In this document: positions 44,061 to 53,625 of the stretch, piece by piece | Layout: the number at the start of each line of letters is the position of its first letter | Numbering within the stretch: position 1 is the stretch's first letter | Assembly: GCA_031425035.1 (NCBI GenBank) | Contig: JANPIN010000103.1 | Location: forward strand, 1 to 64,000 | Direction of reading: 5' to 3' | DNA: 64,000 nucleotides | DNA from: M3007 sp031425035 | GTDB taxonomy: Bacteria > Bacteroidota > Bacteroidia > Chitinophagales > Saprospiraceae | The notes under the pieces: model-generated | The model's database searches: none | What the model saw: only the letters and a program-made list of their open reading frames with translations | What the model was told of the DNA's origin: nothing | Program-made: the position numbers and the translations under genes

Positions 44061-44085
44061 TGCCGCGTCCAGTGTGGTTCGATAT

Positions 44086-44125
44086 TTTAGGCTAGGTAAA
44101 TATAAACACTATTTACTGACCTAAA
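44086..44125 (+). promoter_or_regulatory. operator-like inverted repeat before the second sugar dehydrogenase
   Basis: TTTAGGCTAGGTAAATA (44086-44102) is nearly the reverse complement of TATTTACTGACCTAAA (44110-44125) around a 7-nt spacer. It ends 10 nt before the ATG at 44136, so it may be a repressor site or an mRNA hairpin near the start codon. No T-run follows. Confidence 0.4.
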
Positions 44126-44135
44126 GTAAACTGCC

Positions 44136-45842
44136 ATGAAGAACGTACGACTTCTTTTGATGCTCCCCATTTTACTGCAGACCGGCTTTTACGCTGTCGC
44201 GCAGCCGGATATTGTCATCACCCAGATTACGACCGTGAATACTCCTGTGGATATTACCGGCGCCGGGGATGGCTCCAACCGCCTGTTCATCGTCGACAAA
44301 TCCGGGAAAATCCGCATACTCGATCAAACCACGAATACGCTAGTGTCTGGCAATTTTCTGGATATTTCCACGCAGGTATTGAACAGCGGCGAACAGGGTT
44401 TTCTCGGTTTGGTCTTTCACCCCAACTACGCGACGAACGGTTATTTTTACGTGAACTATGTGCATACCGGTACCGGGAACACGACCATCAGCCGCTTTCA
44501 GAACCCAACGCCGGCTTCCAACGGGCCCGTCAGCCTGTCGACTGAACTAGTGCTGCTGAATATTCCGCAGCCTTATACGAACCACAATGGCGGCGACCTG
44601 AACTTTGGTCCGGACGGTTATCTGTACATCGGCATGGGCGACGGTGGAAGTAGCGATGATCCGCAAAACCGCGCGCAGAACCCCCAGGAATTACTGGGTA
44701 AAATGCTGCGTATCGACGTGAATAACACCAGTTCGGGGAAGAATTATGCTATTCCGGCCAACAATCCATATGTCGGCATACAATCCCCGACGGACTACCT
44801 GGATGAAATATGGGCTTTGGGTATGCGTAACCCCTGGCGGTTCAGTTTCGACCGGCAGACCGGTGATTTATGGATTGCCGATGTTGGCCAGGGTGCCTGG
44901 GAAGAGGTGGATTTTCAGGCGGCGAATGCGCCGGGCGGACGAAATTATGGCTGGCGCTGTTACGAGGGCAATCATATCAAAATCCCCGCTGGTTGTGGCG
45001 CCATGAGCGATTACACCTTCCCGATCTTTGAATACAGCCACGATCCGAACACTGGGGGTAACTCCATCACCGGTGGATTTGTCTATCGTGGAAATACGGC
45101 ACCGGCCCTGCGCGGCTGGTATATTTGTGCGGATTTTACCTCCGATAATTTCTGGCTGATCCATCCTGATGGTACGTATAAACTACAGACGAACGTGCCG
45201 ATCGTCGACGTGGTCACGTTCGGACAAGATGACGCTGGCGAATTATATGTCTCCAGTTATGGCGGCCAGATTTATAAAATCACGAGCAACCCCTTGCCCA
45301 TCACCTTGATGAATTTCAACGCCACCTATGCCGATGGTGGCAGCCACCTGATCTGGACGACGGCAACCGAAACAAATGCCGACTATTACCAGGTGGAGAG
45401 AAAAACGGCCGGCGGTGATTTTCAAGCTATTGGACGCGTAGAAGCGGCCGGTGAAAGTCAGCAGACCCAACAATATTCCTTTACTGATCCGCTGGTTGTA
45501 CCCGGTGAAAATGTGTACCGCCTGCGCATGGTCGACCGCGACGGCACTTTCGAATATTCGCCGGCGGTTACGGTCATGGTGCAGCAAAAGGGCGACTGGC
45601 AGTTGACGCCCAACCCGGCGCATGGGAAAGTGACCTTGTCTTTCCAGAGCTTGGTGGAGCCGTCTTTGCTGCGCCTGGAGCTGTTCGATGCCCAGGGACG
45701 CCTGGTTTTGACTCATGAACAAGCAACACCCTCACTGCCTTATACCCGGGATTTTCAAATTTCACAGTTGCCGGTAGGTGTATATTCCTGCCGTTTGGAG
45801 GTGGATGGGAAAGCGGAGGTGCGGCGACTGGTGGTGGAGTAG
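44136..45842 (+). CDS. PQQ-dependent sugar dehydrogenase with T9SS sorting domain
   Basis: A protein of 568 residues with a signal peptide (LLLMLPILLQTGFYAVAQ). The soluble glucose dehydrogenase propeller spans about 25-395: GSNRLFIVDKSGKIRILDQ, NHNGGDLNFGPDGYLYIGMG, WALGMRNPWRFSFDRQTGDL and NYGWRCYEG. A linker domain (ITLMNFNATYADGGSHLIWTT) and a type A sorting domain (LTPNPAHGKVTLSF...LPVGVYSCRLEV) follow, so the enzyme is probably displayed or released through T9SS. Its stop lies 4 nt from the stop of the convergent TonB receptor. Confidence 0.9.
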   Translation: MKNVRLLLMLPILLQTGFYAVAQPDIVITQITTVNTPVDITGAGDGSNRLFIVDKSGKIRILDQTTNTLVSGNFLDISTQVLNSGEQGFLGLVFHPNYATNGYFYVNYVHTGTGNTTISRFQNPTPASNGPVSLSTELVLLNIPQPYTNHNGGDLNFGPDGYLYIGMGDGGSSDDPQNRAQNPQELLGKMLRIDVNNTSSGKNYAIPANNPYVGIQSPTDYLDEIWALGMRNPWRFSFDRQTGDLWIADVGQGAWEEVDFQAANAPGGRNYGWRCYEGNHIKIPAGCGAMSDYTFPIFEYSHDPNTGGNSITGGFVYRGNTAPALRGWYICADFTSDNFWLIHPDGTYKLQTNVPIVDVVTFGQDDAGELYVSSYGGQIYKITSNPLPITLMNFNATYADGGSHLIWTTATETNADYYQVERKTAGGDFQAIGRVEAAGESQQTQQYSFTDPLVVPGENVYRLRMVDRDGTFEYSPAVTVMVQQKGDWQLTPNPAHGKVTLSFQSLVEPSLLRLELFDAQGRLVLTHEQATPSLPYTRDFQISQLPVGVYSCRLEVDGKAEVRRLVVE

Positions 45843-45846
45843 TCTT

Positions 45847-47898
45847 TCAATCCCTTCCAATCCGCACCTTCACCCCCCCATACAAGTATCCTTCCGCCCC
45901 CGGTTCAAAGTATCTTTCCCCCGCCGCATTGATCAGCACATTGGCATTATAGCGGGCATTAAAAATATTATTCACCCCCAAAAACGGCTCGATGGCCCAC
46001 TGCCGGAACTGGTGGCGATAACCGGCCCGCAGGGTCGCCAGAGTGTAGGCTGCATTTTCGACCGTATTACCGTCATTGGCATAAAAACGGCCCACCTGCC
46101 GCAGCTGCAACATGGTGGTCAGCCCTTTTTTGGAGGCCCAGCGCCATTCACCGAAAGCCAGGTGGCGGGGAATGCCGGGCGTACGGTTGTTCGTGTAGTT
46201 CAGGTTGTCCGACACGTATTCCGTGTAGCGAAAATCGGAGTAGGTGTAATTCACGGTCACCGTCATGGTCGGACGGATCGCCCAGCGCAGGCTCGCTTCC
46301 AGTCCCTGACGCTGCGAGCGGCCGGCATTCCGGTAAAAACTGCGACCGGGAAAAGCCGGTAACTGGTAGGGCACGAATTCATCGCGCAGGTCAATCAGGA
46401 ACAGCGCCGTTTCCAGTCGAAGGGTGGGTAAAAGCCGGGCTTTCAATCCCCATTCGCCGCTCACCGCTTTTTGGGCCTGCAGGTCGGGATTAAAACCGCC
46501 GGTGGTGCTGGGGTTGGCGGACAGTTCATTCAGGGTGGGCGCTTCAAAGTTGGACGTCACGTTCACGTACATGGCGGAATTTGTCCGGAATTTCCAGCTC
46601 AGTCCCAGCAGCGGACTAAAGCGCGTCAATGGAATTTTATCCGACTGGTCGCCGTCGCTGCGGAACAGGTCATCGACCGCTAACTGCACCTGATCCAGCC
46701 GGGTGCTGGCGGTGAGCAGCCATTTATCGTTCAGTTGCAGACTATGCACCCAATACCCGCCCAGGCTGCTAAATTTCTCGTTTTGATCCAGCGTAGCCGC
46801 GCCGGTTTCGCCTTGTTCATTGTTAAAACGACGCCGGTGGTCGCGCTGCCGGTCGATGTCCACGCCGGCCTGCATGCGATAAACGCGGTGAAAAAGGGAA
46901 GTGTTGAGCTCGTACTGGAATCCGCCGCCGCCAAACAAGCGATCGATCTGCACTACGCCGCCGTTTTGAAAAGCCAGCCGGTTGTCGAACTGCCGGCCGG
47001 TTACGAAAGCCCGCAGCGTCAGTTTCTGCCGCTCATCGAGGCGGTGTTCCATCACAGCGCCTGCGCGGCCCTGCTGGACACTTTCACCCGCATTGAACGC
47101 CACGTTCTGGGGCCGGGCCTGCCGCCGGTTTTCGGTGATCTGGCTGACCGTTAATCCGCCGGCATCATCAGCCTGGGGGCTGTAGCCATAGTTGAAGAGC
47201 AGTTTGAGCGTGGTTTTTTGGGAAAAATCCAGCACCCATTTATTGTTGATGATCGTCTGCCGCATGCGCGCATGTTCCCGGTAGCCCCCGTTTTCGTTGT
47301 AGGCGACACTCAGCAACGAGCCCCATTTTTGTCGGCGAAAACCCGTTTTTACCTGGTAGCGCTGAAACCCGTTACCGCCCTGTGCCACCTGGAATTCGGC
47401 GAAGGGGCGTTCCGGAAGTTCTTCCGTTTTCAGGTAAATTACCCCGCCCGAAGCATTGCCATACAGCGCGGAGGAAGCGCCGCGCAGCACTTCCATACTA
47501 CCCAAAGCCCCTACGTCCAGGTTATCGACATCGGCTTGGCCATCGGGCGTGGATTCCGGAATGCCGTCCGTAATAAGGCGGATACCCCGAATACCGAAGG
47601 CCGAGCGCGCGCCGAAACCACGAATAGAAATGCGCAAATCCTGCGAAAAATTATCGGGATTTTGCACGAACACGCCCGGCACGGTGGCCAGCACGTCATA
47701 GACCGACAACTGCTGCTGCGCCGTTTGCAACTGGGTTTTATTCAAAACGCTGATGGCAAACGGCGTTTGGGTCTGGTCGGCCGACAGCCGCGTGGCGCTG
47801 ATGGTTATGGGTGCAATTGCCTGATTACTAAGGGTATCTGTTTGTGCTGACAGGCCAACGGCAACAGCGGTCAGGAGCAGGGTAAGGGTGTACTGCAT
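45847..47898 (-). CDS. TonB-dependent outer membrane receptor
   Basis: A receptor of 683 residues with signal peptide (YTLTLLLTAVAVGLSAQ), plug domain (about 30-150, with TVPGVFVQNPDNFSQDLRIS and LDVGALGSMEVLRGASSALY) and a 22-strand barrel ending in GYLYGGVKVRIGRD. There is no carboxypeptidase-like N-terminal extension and no SusD partner, so it looks more like a siderophore, cobalamin or small-cofactor receptor than a SusC. It is the last gene after an acyltransferase and a PQQ dehydrogenase on the minus strand, which suggests PQQ or a related compound as ligand. Confidence 0.9.
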   Translation of the reverse strand: MQYTLTLLLTAVAVGLSAQTDTLSNQAIAPITISATRLSADQTQTPFAISVLNKTQLQTAQQQLSVYDVLATVPGVFVQNPDNFSQDLRISIRGFGARSAFGIRGIRLITDGIPESTPDGQADVDNLDVGALGSMEVLRGASSALYGNASGGVIYLKTEELPERPFAEFQVAQGGNGFQRYQVKTGFRRQKWGSLLSVAYNENGGYREHARMRQTIINNKWVLDFSQKTTLKLLFNYGYSPQADDAGGLTVSQITENRRQARPQNVAFNAGESVQQGRAGAVMEHRLDERQKLTLRAFVTGRQFDNRLAFQNGGVVQIDRLFGGGGFQYELNTSLFHRVYRMQAGVDIDRQRDHRRRFNNEQGETGAATLDQNEKFSSLGGYWVHSLQLNDKWLLTASTRLDQVQLAVDDLFRSDGDQSDKIPLTRFSPLLGLSWKFRTNSAMYVNVTSNFEAPTLNELSANPSTTGGFNPDLQAQKAVSGEWGLKARLLPTLRLETALFLIDLRDEFVPYQLPAFPGRSFYRNAGRSQRQGLEASLRWAIRPTMTVTVNYTYSDFRYTEYVSDNLNYTNNRTPGIPRHLAFGEWRWASKKGLTTMLQLRQVGRFYANDGNTVENAAYTLATLRAGYRHQFRQWAIEPFLGVNNIFNARYNANVLINAAGERYFEPGAEGYLYGGVKVRIGRD

Positions 47899-47958
47899 AG
47901 CGTATTTTTATGGAAACATGTTTTGGAGAGGCCTGCATTTACGTGCCACTACCGGTTT

Positions 47959-50067
47959 TTACAGCGCAAAAGCTACGATCTGATTGCCTTTCGGTGTACC
48001 CAGTTTTTCGCCGCCGCAAGCGATCACCAGGTATTGTTTGCCGTTCACGGCGTAGGTAACCGGCGTGGCGAAACCGGCGGCCGGCAGCGCTGTTTCCCAG
48101 AGCAGCGCACCCGTTTTTTTATCGAAAGCCCGGAATTTTTCATCCTTGGTGGCGGCGATGAACAGCAGACCGCTGGCCGTAATGACCGGTCCGCCGTAAT
48201 TTTCGCAGCCGGTCGGCGGGTGGCCTTGCCGGTGCAGTTTCTCCGTGTCGCCGAGGGTGATTTGCCAGCGGTATTCGCCGGTATTCAAATCGATGGCGCT
48301 CAGCGTGCCCCAGGGCGGTGAAATAGCGGGCAGCCCTTGGCTATCGAGGAACTTCTTATATCCGCCATGTTTATAAGGTAAGGCCAGCTGGCTTTTTGCC
48401 TCCGTTACAGCACCCGCTTCCTTTTTCTCTTCTCCCAGTAAATACGCGACGATGGCTTTTTTCTCCTTTTCCGACAGGCTTGGAAAGCCCGGCATCATGC
48501 CTTTGCCAGAACTGATTATTTGCCCGATGTACAAGGGATCGCGGCGCTGGCCGATGCCCAGCAGGGAAGGGTAGCCGCTCTGGACATTTCCGCTGCGGTC
48601 TTGCTGGTGGCAGGAGGCGCAGTGCGTGAGATAAGTGGCTTCTCCCAGGGGCAGTGGCGGGCCGGTTTTCATACCAGCCGTCGGTTCCATTTTCAGGATC
48701 CAGGCCATTTCATTGGCATTGACGTACAAGATGCCTTGCTCCGGATCAGCGCCGGCGCCGCCCCATTCCGCGCCGCCGTCGTAACCAGGCAGCAATAACA
48801 CGCCCTGCAGGTTGGGTGGCGCGAAACGCCGCCGGTCGGACTGGCGGAAAATCTGCAGTAGTTCCTCGCGGTTTTCGGCATAGGGACTAAGGTCCTGCTC
48901 GGTCAAATCATGGGATTGACGGGCAAAAGGCGCGGGTTTTACCGGCACGGGCTGGGTGGGCCAGGCGGATTCGCCGGACAGTAACGAAGCGGGCGCTTCC
49001 ACTTCCTGCACCTCGAACAGCGGCTGGCCGGTCGCGCGGTCAAACACGAAAACATAGCCTTGTTTGGTTATCTGGGCCACCGCATCCACCATTTTGCCCA
49101 GGTGTTTTACGCGGAGAAGGTTCGGCGGGGCGGGCGGATCGCGGTCCCAAATATCATGGTGGGTAAACTGGTAGTGCCAGATCTTCTTACCGGTGCGGGC
49201 ATTCAGGGCCAGCAGGCAATCGGCATAGAGATTTGCCCCCAGGCGTTGTGCGCCATAAAAATCGGGGGCCGCTGAACCGATGGGCGCGAACAGGGTGCCT
49301 GTAACCGGATCGAGCGCCATGCCCGCCCAGTTATTAGCGCCGCCCACTTCCGTGTTGCGGTAGGCTTCCTTATTTTCCCAGGTCGCATAACCAGGTTCAT
49401 CGGGGTAGGGGATGGTGTGGAAAGTCCAGGCCAGCTTACCCGTCACCACGTCAAAGGCGCGCAGATCGCCCGGCGCTGCATCTTCATCTTCCGCGAGGCG
49501 GACGGGCAGGATGATGAGGTTTTCAAAAACGGTCCCGGGGGTGTTGGAAATGATGAATTTGTTGCGGGCCACAGCCGGCAAACCTTCGTGCAGATCTACT
49601 TTCCCCTGTGTTCCGAAAGTCAGGATGGGCTGGCCGGTTTTGGCGTTCAGGGCAAATAAGGTGGGTCCGATCGTGCATAGAATACGTTTGTCTTCCCCGT
49701 TTGCCCAGTAGGAAACGCCGCGACTAGTACTGTGCCAGGCCTTCAATGGGTCGCCGAAACGCCACAACTCTTTGCCGGTAGCCGCATCGAGGGCAAAAGC
49801 CTGCACGGCGGCAGTCATGCCATAAAGCACGCCATCCACCACGATCGGGCTCATTTGCATTTGTCCGCTGTCCGGGGCGGCATACGTCCAGGCGACTTTC
49901 AGTTGACCGACGTTCTGCGGCGTGATCTTGGTCAGCGAGGAATAGTGGTTGCGGTCGGGGCCGCCGAGGTAGTCCGACCAGGTACTGTAGTCGCGCTGGT
50001 CGGACCGGCAGGCCGGGAAAATCAGGAGCAGCAGGCCGGTAACGACCAGGTAGATATTCTTCTTCAT
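47959..50067 (-). CDS. PQQ-dependent dehydrogenase with inserted cytochrome c domain
   Basis: A quinoprotein of 702 residues. The N-terminal signal looks like a lipoprotein (YLVVTGLLLLIFPAC). The eight-bladed PQQ propeller shows its W-motif repeats (LDAATGKELWRFGDP, NAKTGQPILTFGTQGK, AFDVVTGKLAWTFHTI, DLNTGEYRWQITLGD). A c-type haem domain is inserted late: HCASCHQQDRSGN at about residue 485 with the axial Met region GKGMMPGFPSL. It would oxidise sugars or alcohols in the periplasm and pass electrons to the haem. 60 nt separate it from the TonB receptor gene downstream. Confidence 0.92.
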   Translation of the reverse strand: MKKNIYLVVTGLLLLIFPACRSDQRDYSTWSDYLGGPDRNHYSSLTKITPQNVGQLKVAWTYAAPDSGQMQMSPIVVDGVLYGMTAAVQAFALDAATGKELWRFGDPLKAWHSTSRGVSYWANGEDKRILCTIGPTLFALNAKTGQPILTFGTQGKVDLHEGLPAVARNKFIISNTPGTVFENLIILPVRLAEDEDAAPGDLRAFDVVTGKLAWTFHTIPYPDEPGYATWENKEAYRNTEVGGANNWAGMALDPVTGTLFAPIGSAAPDFYGAQRLGANLYADCLLALNARTGKKIWHYQFTHHDIWDRDPPAPPNLLRVKHLGKMVDAVAQITKQGYVFVFDRATGQPLFEVQEVEAPASLLSGESAWPTQPVPVKPAPFARQSHDLTEQDLSPYAENREELLQIFRQSDRRRFAPPNLQGVLLLPGYDGGAEWGGAGADPEQGILYVNANEMAWILKMEPTAGMKTGPPLPLGEATYLTHCASCHQQDRSGNVQSGYPSLLGIGQRRDPLYIGQIISSGKGMMPGFPSLSEKEKKAIVAYLLGEEKKEAGAVTEAKSQLALPYKHGGYKKFLDSQGLPAISPPWGTLSAIDLNTGEYRWQITLGDTEKLHRQGHPPTGCENYGGPVITASGLLFIAATKDEKFRAFDKKTGALLWETALPAAGFATPVTYAVNGKQYLVIACGGEKLGTPKGNQIVAFAL

Positions 50068-50085
50068 TTTAAAGGGTAAATAAAT

Positions 50086-51249
50086 TCAAATATACCGCAA
50101 CCACCGCTGCTCCGGATGGGCCGACTTGTAGCGGCCATACCATTTGCAAAGCGGGTAGAGGCAGAGCACCAAAGCGATCCAGATCAGGTATACCACCGGT
50201 AATTCCACTCCGGAACCACTGGCTGGCCGGCCAAATTTGAACACGCCGAATTCCAAGTCGGGCCAATGAAATCCCTGCGCAAAAACCATCGAGAACATCG
50301 CTACCCGCACCAGGCACCAGTGCAGCAGGTAATAGAAAAGCGGCACTTTACCGTAGGTGGAAAAGAAGTCGAGGAAGCGGTTTTTTCCCCCGTCCGCCAG
50401 CGCCAGTACGATGGACATAATACCCAGCGTGACCAGGGTGTAGAGCAGCGATGGCGGGTATTTGTTGAGGTTAATAAAGGAGAAGAAGGTGAATAAGCCG
50501 CTTTTTTGCGTGCTCCAGGGTGTCGGGTCGCCGTACACATTGATAAAACGCAGCAGGCAGAATAGGGCCAGTGCGCCGCCGCCGATTTGCAGCCAAAGTT
50601 TCTTTCTGCTGGCCAGGGGTAATTCAAATAACTGCCCGGCGGCAAAACCCGTCAGCAAAATACCGAACCAGGGCAGGAAGGGATACAGCACGGCAAACGT
50701 GAAATTGGGCGTAATCGGAAACACGCCCAGCCGGAAAAACACCGGCCAGATAAACTGGGCCGCCGGTTGAGCTTCCATCGTAATCCCCTGCACCAGATTA
50801 TGGCTGAAAATGATCACCAAGCCCGCGATGCCGAGGGCGCGCGGATTTATTTTTAAGAGAAAAGACAACAGGATGAAACCTGCGCCAATGGCAAAAATGA
50901 CCTGCATGACCAGCGTACGGAATTGAAAATCAAACCACAGCAGGAAATTGATGACGGTAAATTCCAGCACGATCAGCCAAAATCCCCGGGTGCGCAAATA
51001 GCGCTGACTTTCCGCCAGGTGGCCACTCTTTTTAAATACCAGATAGGCCGACGTACCAGACAGAAATACGAACGTCGGCGCGCATAAATGCGTGATCCAG
51101 CGGGTCAGGAAAACCCCGGCCGTAACGGTGTTGAGATCGGTGGGACTCTGGGTAAGGGAATCGACGTGCAGCAGGTCGCGCAGGTGGTCGAGGGCCATGA
51201 TGACCATGACCAGGCCGCGGGTGAAATCGATGGTTTGGATTCTATTCAT
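50086..51249 (-). CDS. DUF1624/HGSNAT-like membrane acyltransferase
   Basis: A protein of 387 residues with about ten membrane segments. The N-terminus has RGLVMVIMALDHLRDLLH, the conserved Asp-His motif of heparan-alpha-glucosaminide acetyltransferase-like (DUF1624) proteins, and later FYYLLHWCLVRV holds another conserved His. It may carry acetyl groups across the inner membrane onto sugars. Its stop is 18 nt upstream of the PQQ dehydrogenase start on the same strand, so it probably heads the PQQ/TonB operon. Confidence 0.8.
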   Translation of the reverse strand: MNRIQTIDFTRGLVMVIMALDHLRDLLHVDSLTQSPTDLNTVTAGVFLTRWITHLCAPTFVFLSGTSAYLVFKKSGHLAESQRYLRTRGFWLIVLEFTVINFLLWFDFQFRTLVMQVIFAIGAGFILLSFLLKINPRALGIAGLVIIFSHNLVQGITMEAQPAAQFIWPVFFRLGVFPITPNFTFAVLYPFLPWFGILLTGFAAGQLFELPLASRKKLWLQIGGGALALFCLLRFINVYGDPTPWSTQKSGLFTFFSFINLNKYPPSLLYTLVTLGIMSIVLALADGGKNRFLDFFSTYGKVPLFYYLLHWCLVRVAMFSMVFAQGFHWPDLEFGVFKFGRPASGSGVELPVVYLIWIALVLCLYPLCKWYGRYKSAHPEQRWLRYI

Positions 51250-51317
51250 ACCTCGAAGATTTGAATCTCAAGGATACAGGGAAATCCGGATAGTTCCGCC
51301 TGGCGGTCCACCCTTTT

Positions 51318-51767
51318 CTACTTGCGCGATCTTCCCAGTTTGGGGAAACCACCCAGTACATTACCCACTACGCCGCCTACGACTGCGCCGATCAGGCCAC
51401 CGATGAAGGAATCGACCAGCACGGAGGTCAGGTTCATGTATTTGCTGCTGCCTAAAATGATCAGGTTATGGCTTAAAAAAACCAGGAATCCGATCCAGCC
51501 ACCCCGAATGGCGCCGGTTCGGCCGGTAGAAATGGCTGCCCAGCCGCTGAAAATGAGGGCGTAAAGTAAACCGATAATCAAATGGCCAAGGAGCACCACC
51601 AGCACGTCGGGTGGATTTTTGAGGATTCCACCTGCGGTTCCGGCATTTTCGCGGTAAAAATCCGCCAGCAGCACGTTGCGTAACAGGTAACTGAGAAGGA
51701 AACTGACCACACCGCCGATCAATGCGGCCAGCAGGGTGCGGTTATCCAATGATTTTGGATTGCTCAT
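51318..51767 (-). CDS. membrane protein of unknown function
   Basis: A protein of 149 residues with four hydrophobic segments: about 11-31, 52-73, 88-105 and 116-138. The last is Gly-rich (FIGGLIGAVVGGVVGNVLGG). It looks like a DUF1761-type small membrane protein, but the match is by eye. It stands 68 nt upstream of the acyltransferase gene on the same strand. Confidence 0.6.
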   Translation of the reverse strand: MSNPKSLDNRTLLAALIGGVVSFLLSYLLRNVLLADFYRENAGTAGGILKNPPDVLVVLLGHLIIGLLYALIFSGWAAISTGRTGAIRGGWIGFLVFLSHNLIILGSSKYMNLTSVLVDSFIGGLIGAVVGGVVGNVLGGFPKLGRSRK

Positions 51768-51921
51768 AATTATTTGATAAGAGATGAAAGTTGGTTGCCT
51801 ACAGCATAGTCACCCGTAGTTGGATGAAAACCTGCAAGTCTCGTTTGTAAAAATGTAGAGTAAATTCTTATGCCGAAGCGGTTTAGCCGCTATTACATCG
51901 CGTCAACTCCTTGGGTTTTCC

Positions 51922-51929
51922 TACTTTTG
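51922..51929 (+). promoter_or_regulatory. putative -7 element of guaA
   Basis: TACTTTTG matches TAnnTTTG and lies 17 nt before the guaA ATG. A clear -33 TTTG at the right distance is missing. Confidence 0.4.
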
Positions 51930-51946
51930 CGCGCTTTAAAGCGACT

Positions 51947-53488
51947 ATGGAAAAAATCCTCATCCTCGATTTTGGCTCCCAGTTTACCCAGCTCATTGCC
52001 CGGCGGGTGCGCGAAGCCAACGTGTACTGCGAAATTGTGCCGTACAATAAAATACCGGTTCTTACCGACGACATCCGCGGCATCATCTTGTCCGGCAGCC
52101 CTTTTTCCGTTAAACAAGCGGATGCTTTGCGGGTCGATCTGCACCAACTGGTCGGTCAGCGTCCGGTGCTCGGGGTTTGTTATGGCGCCCAGCTGATCGC
52201 CGATTTTTACGGCGGCGAAGTGGCCCGGTCGGAGCATCGGGAGTACGGCAAGGCCTTGTTACAAACCAATGATCAGGACCACGATCCGCTGCTGGCCGGC
52301 GTCAGTGCGCAATCCCAGGTGTGGATGAGCCATGGCGACACCATTTTGCGGTTGCCGGAAGGGTTTGAATTACTGGCCCGTACCGACAGTATTCCGGTGG
52401 CGGCTTTCCGCGCCCGGGCCGGTCACTTCACGCAGCCCGTTTACTGTTTGCAGTTTCACCCGGAGGTGTATCATACGCTGGAGGGTTTTCATTTGCTGAA
52501 AAACTTTGTACACAACATCTGCGGCTGTGCGGGCGACTGGACGGCGGCCCACTTTGTAGAAGGCACTGTAGCGGCTTTAAAAGAGCAGATCGGTAATGAA
52601 AAAGTGATCATGGCGCTTTCCGGCGGCGTGGATTCCACCGTAGCGGCCACGCTGCTGCACCGCGCTATTGGCGACCGGCTGTTTTGTTTTTTCATCGATA
52701 ATGGCCTGCTGCGTAAAAACGAATACGCCGAAGTGCTGGCTTCCTATCATGGCATGGGCCTGAACGTGGAAGGTGTCGATGCCAAACAGTTGTTCTACGA
52801 TGGACTGGCCGGTGTCAGTGATCCGGAGCAGAAACGGAAGATCATCGGCAAGCTTTTCATCGATCTCTTCGAGCGGGAGTCCGAAGCGCATCCCGATTTT
52901 CAGTGGCTGGGTCAGGGCACCATTTATCCCGACGTGATCGAATCGGTGAGCGTACACGGCCCGTCGGTGACGATTAAGAGTCACCACAATGTGGGCGGTT
53001 TGCCGGAAAAACTGAAACTCAAGATCGTCGAGCCGCTGCGTATGCTGTTCAAAGACGAGGTGCGCCGCGTGGGCGCCGAGCTGGAAATCCCCAGCCATAT
53101 TTTACAGCGCCACCCCTTTCCGGGACCGGGTCTGGGCATTCGCATCCTCGGGGATATTACCCCGGAAAAGGTGCACATGCTCCAGGAAGCCGATGCTATT
53201 TATATTGGTAAACTGCGCGAACACGGCCTCTACGACCAGGTTTGGCAGGCCGGTACGATACTGCTGCCTATTCAGTCGGTCGGCGTGATGGGCGACGAGC
53301 GTACCTACGAAAAAACCATCGCGCTGCGGGCCGTCAACAGTGCTGACGGCATGACTGCCGAATGGAGCCGACTGCCCTATGATTTTCTGGCGGAAGTCAG
53401 CAGCGAGATCATCAACCGGGTGAAAGGTATTAACCGCGTTGTTTTTGATATTTCCACCAAACCGCCCGCCACCATCGAGTGGGAATGA
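51947..53488 (+). CDS. guaA: GMP synthase (glutamine-hydrolysing)
   Basis: A protein of 513 residues from the ATG at 51947 (MEKILILDFGSQFTQLIAR). The class I glutaminase has Cys78 (VLGVCYGAQL), His171 and Glu173 (QFHPEVYHT). The ATP pyrophosphatase P-loop is SGGVDS (225-230). The C-terminal dimerisation domain has HPFPGPGLGIRI and ends in STKPPATIEWE. It makes GMP from XMP, ATP and glutamine. It is followed at once by a GCGGAAT repeat array. Confidence 0.97.
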   Translation: MEKILILDFGSQFTQLIARRVREANVYCEIVPYNKIPVLTDDIRGIILSGSPFSVKQADALRVDLHQLVGQRPVLGVCYGAQLIADFYGGEVARSEHREYGKALLQTNDQDHDPLLAGVSAQSQVWMSHGDTILRLPEGFELLARTDSIPVAAFRARAGHFTQPVYCLQFHPEVYHTLEGFHLLKNFVHNICGCAGDWTAAHFVEGTVAALKEQIGNEKVIMALSGGVDSTVAATLLHRAIGDRLFCFFIDNGLLRKNEYAEVLASYHGMGLNVEGVDAKQLFYDGLAGVSDPEQKRKIIGKLFIDLFERESEAHPDFQWLGQGTIYPDVIESVSVHGPSVTIKSHHNVGGLPEKLKLKIVEPLRMLFKDEVRRVGAELEIPSHILQRHPFPGPGLGIRILGDITPEKVHMLQEADAIYIGKLREHGLYDQVWQAGTILLPIQSVGVMGDERTYEKTIALRAVNSADGMTAEWSRLPYDFLAEVSSEIINRVKGINRVVFDISTKPPATIEWE

Positions 53489-53625
53489 GCGGAGTGCGGA
53501 ATGAGGCGAATGCGGAATGCGGAATTGCTGTGCCCTTGGACATAGGGAATACGGAATGCTGAATTGCTGCGCGCCTGGCCGTTCATAGTTCATCGTTCAT
53601 ACATCATCGTTCATCGTTAGTTATT
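53489..53625 (+). repeat. GCGGAAT array and CATCGTTCAT words after guaA
   Basis: Words of the GCGGAAT type (GAGTGCGGAATGAGGCGAATGC) run from the guaA stop to about 53570, the third such locus in the window. A second word, TTCATCGTTCAT, repeats at about 53582-53618. Coding frames here are not genes. Confidence 0.7.
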
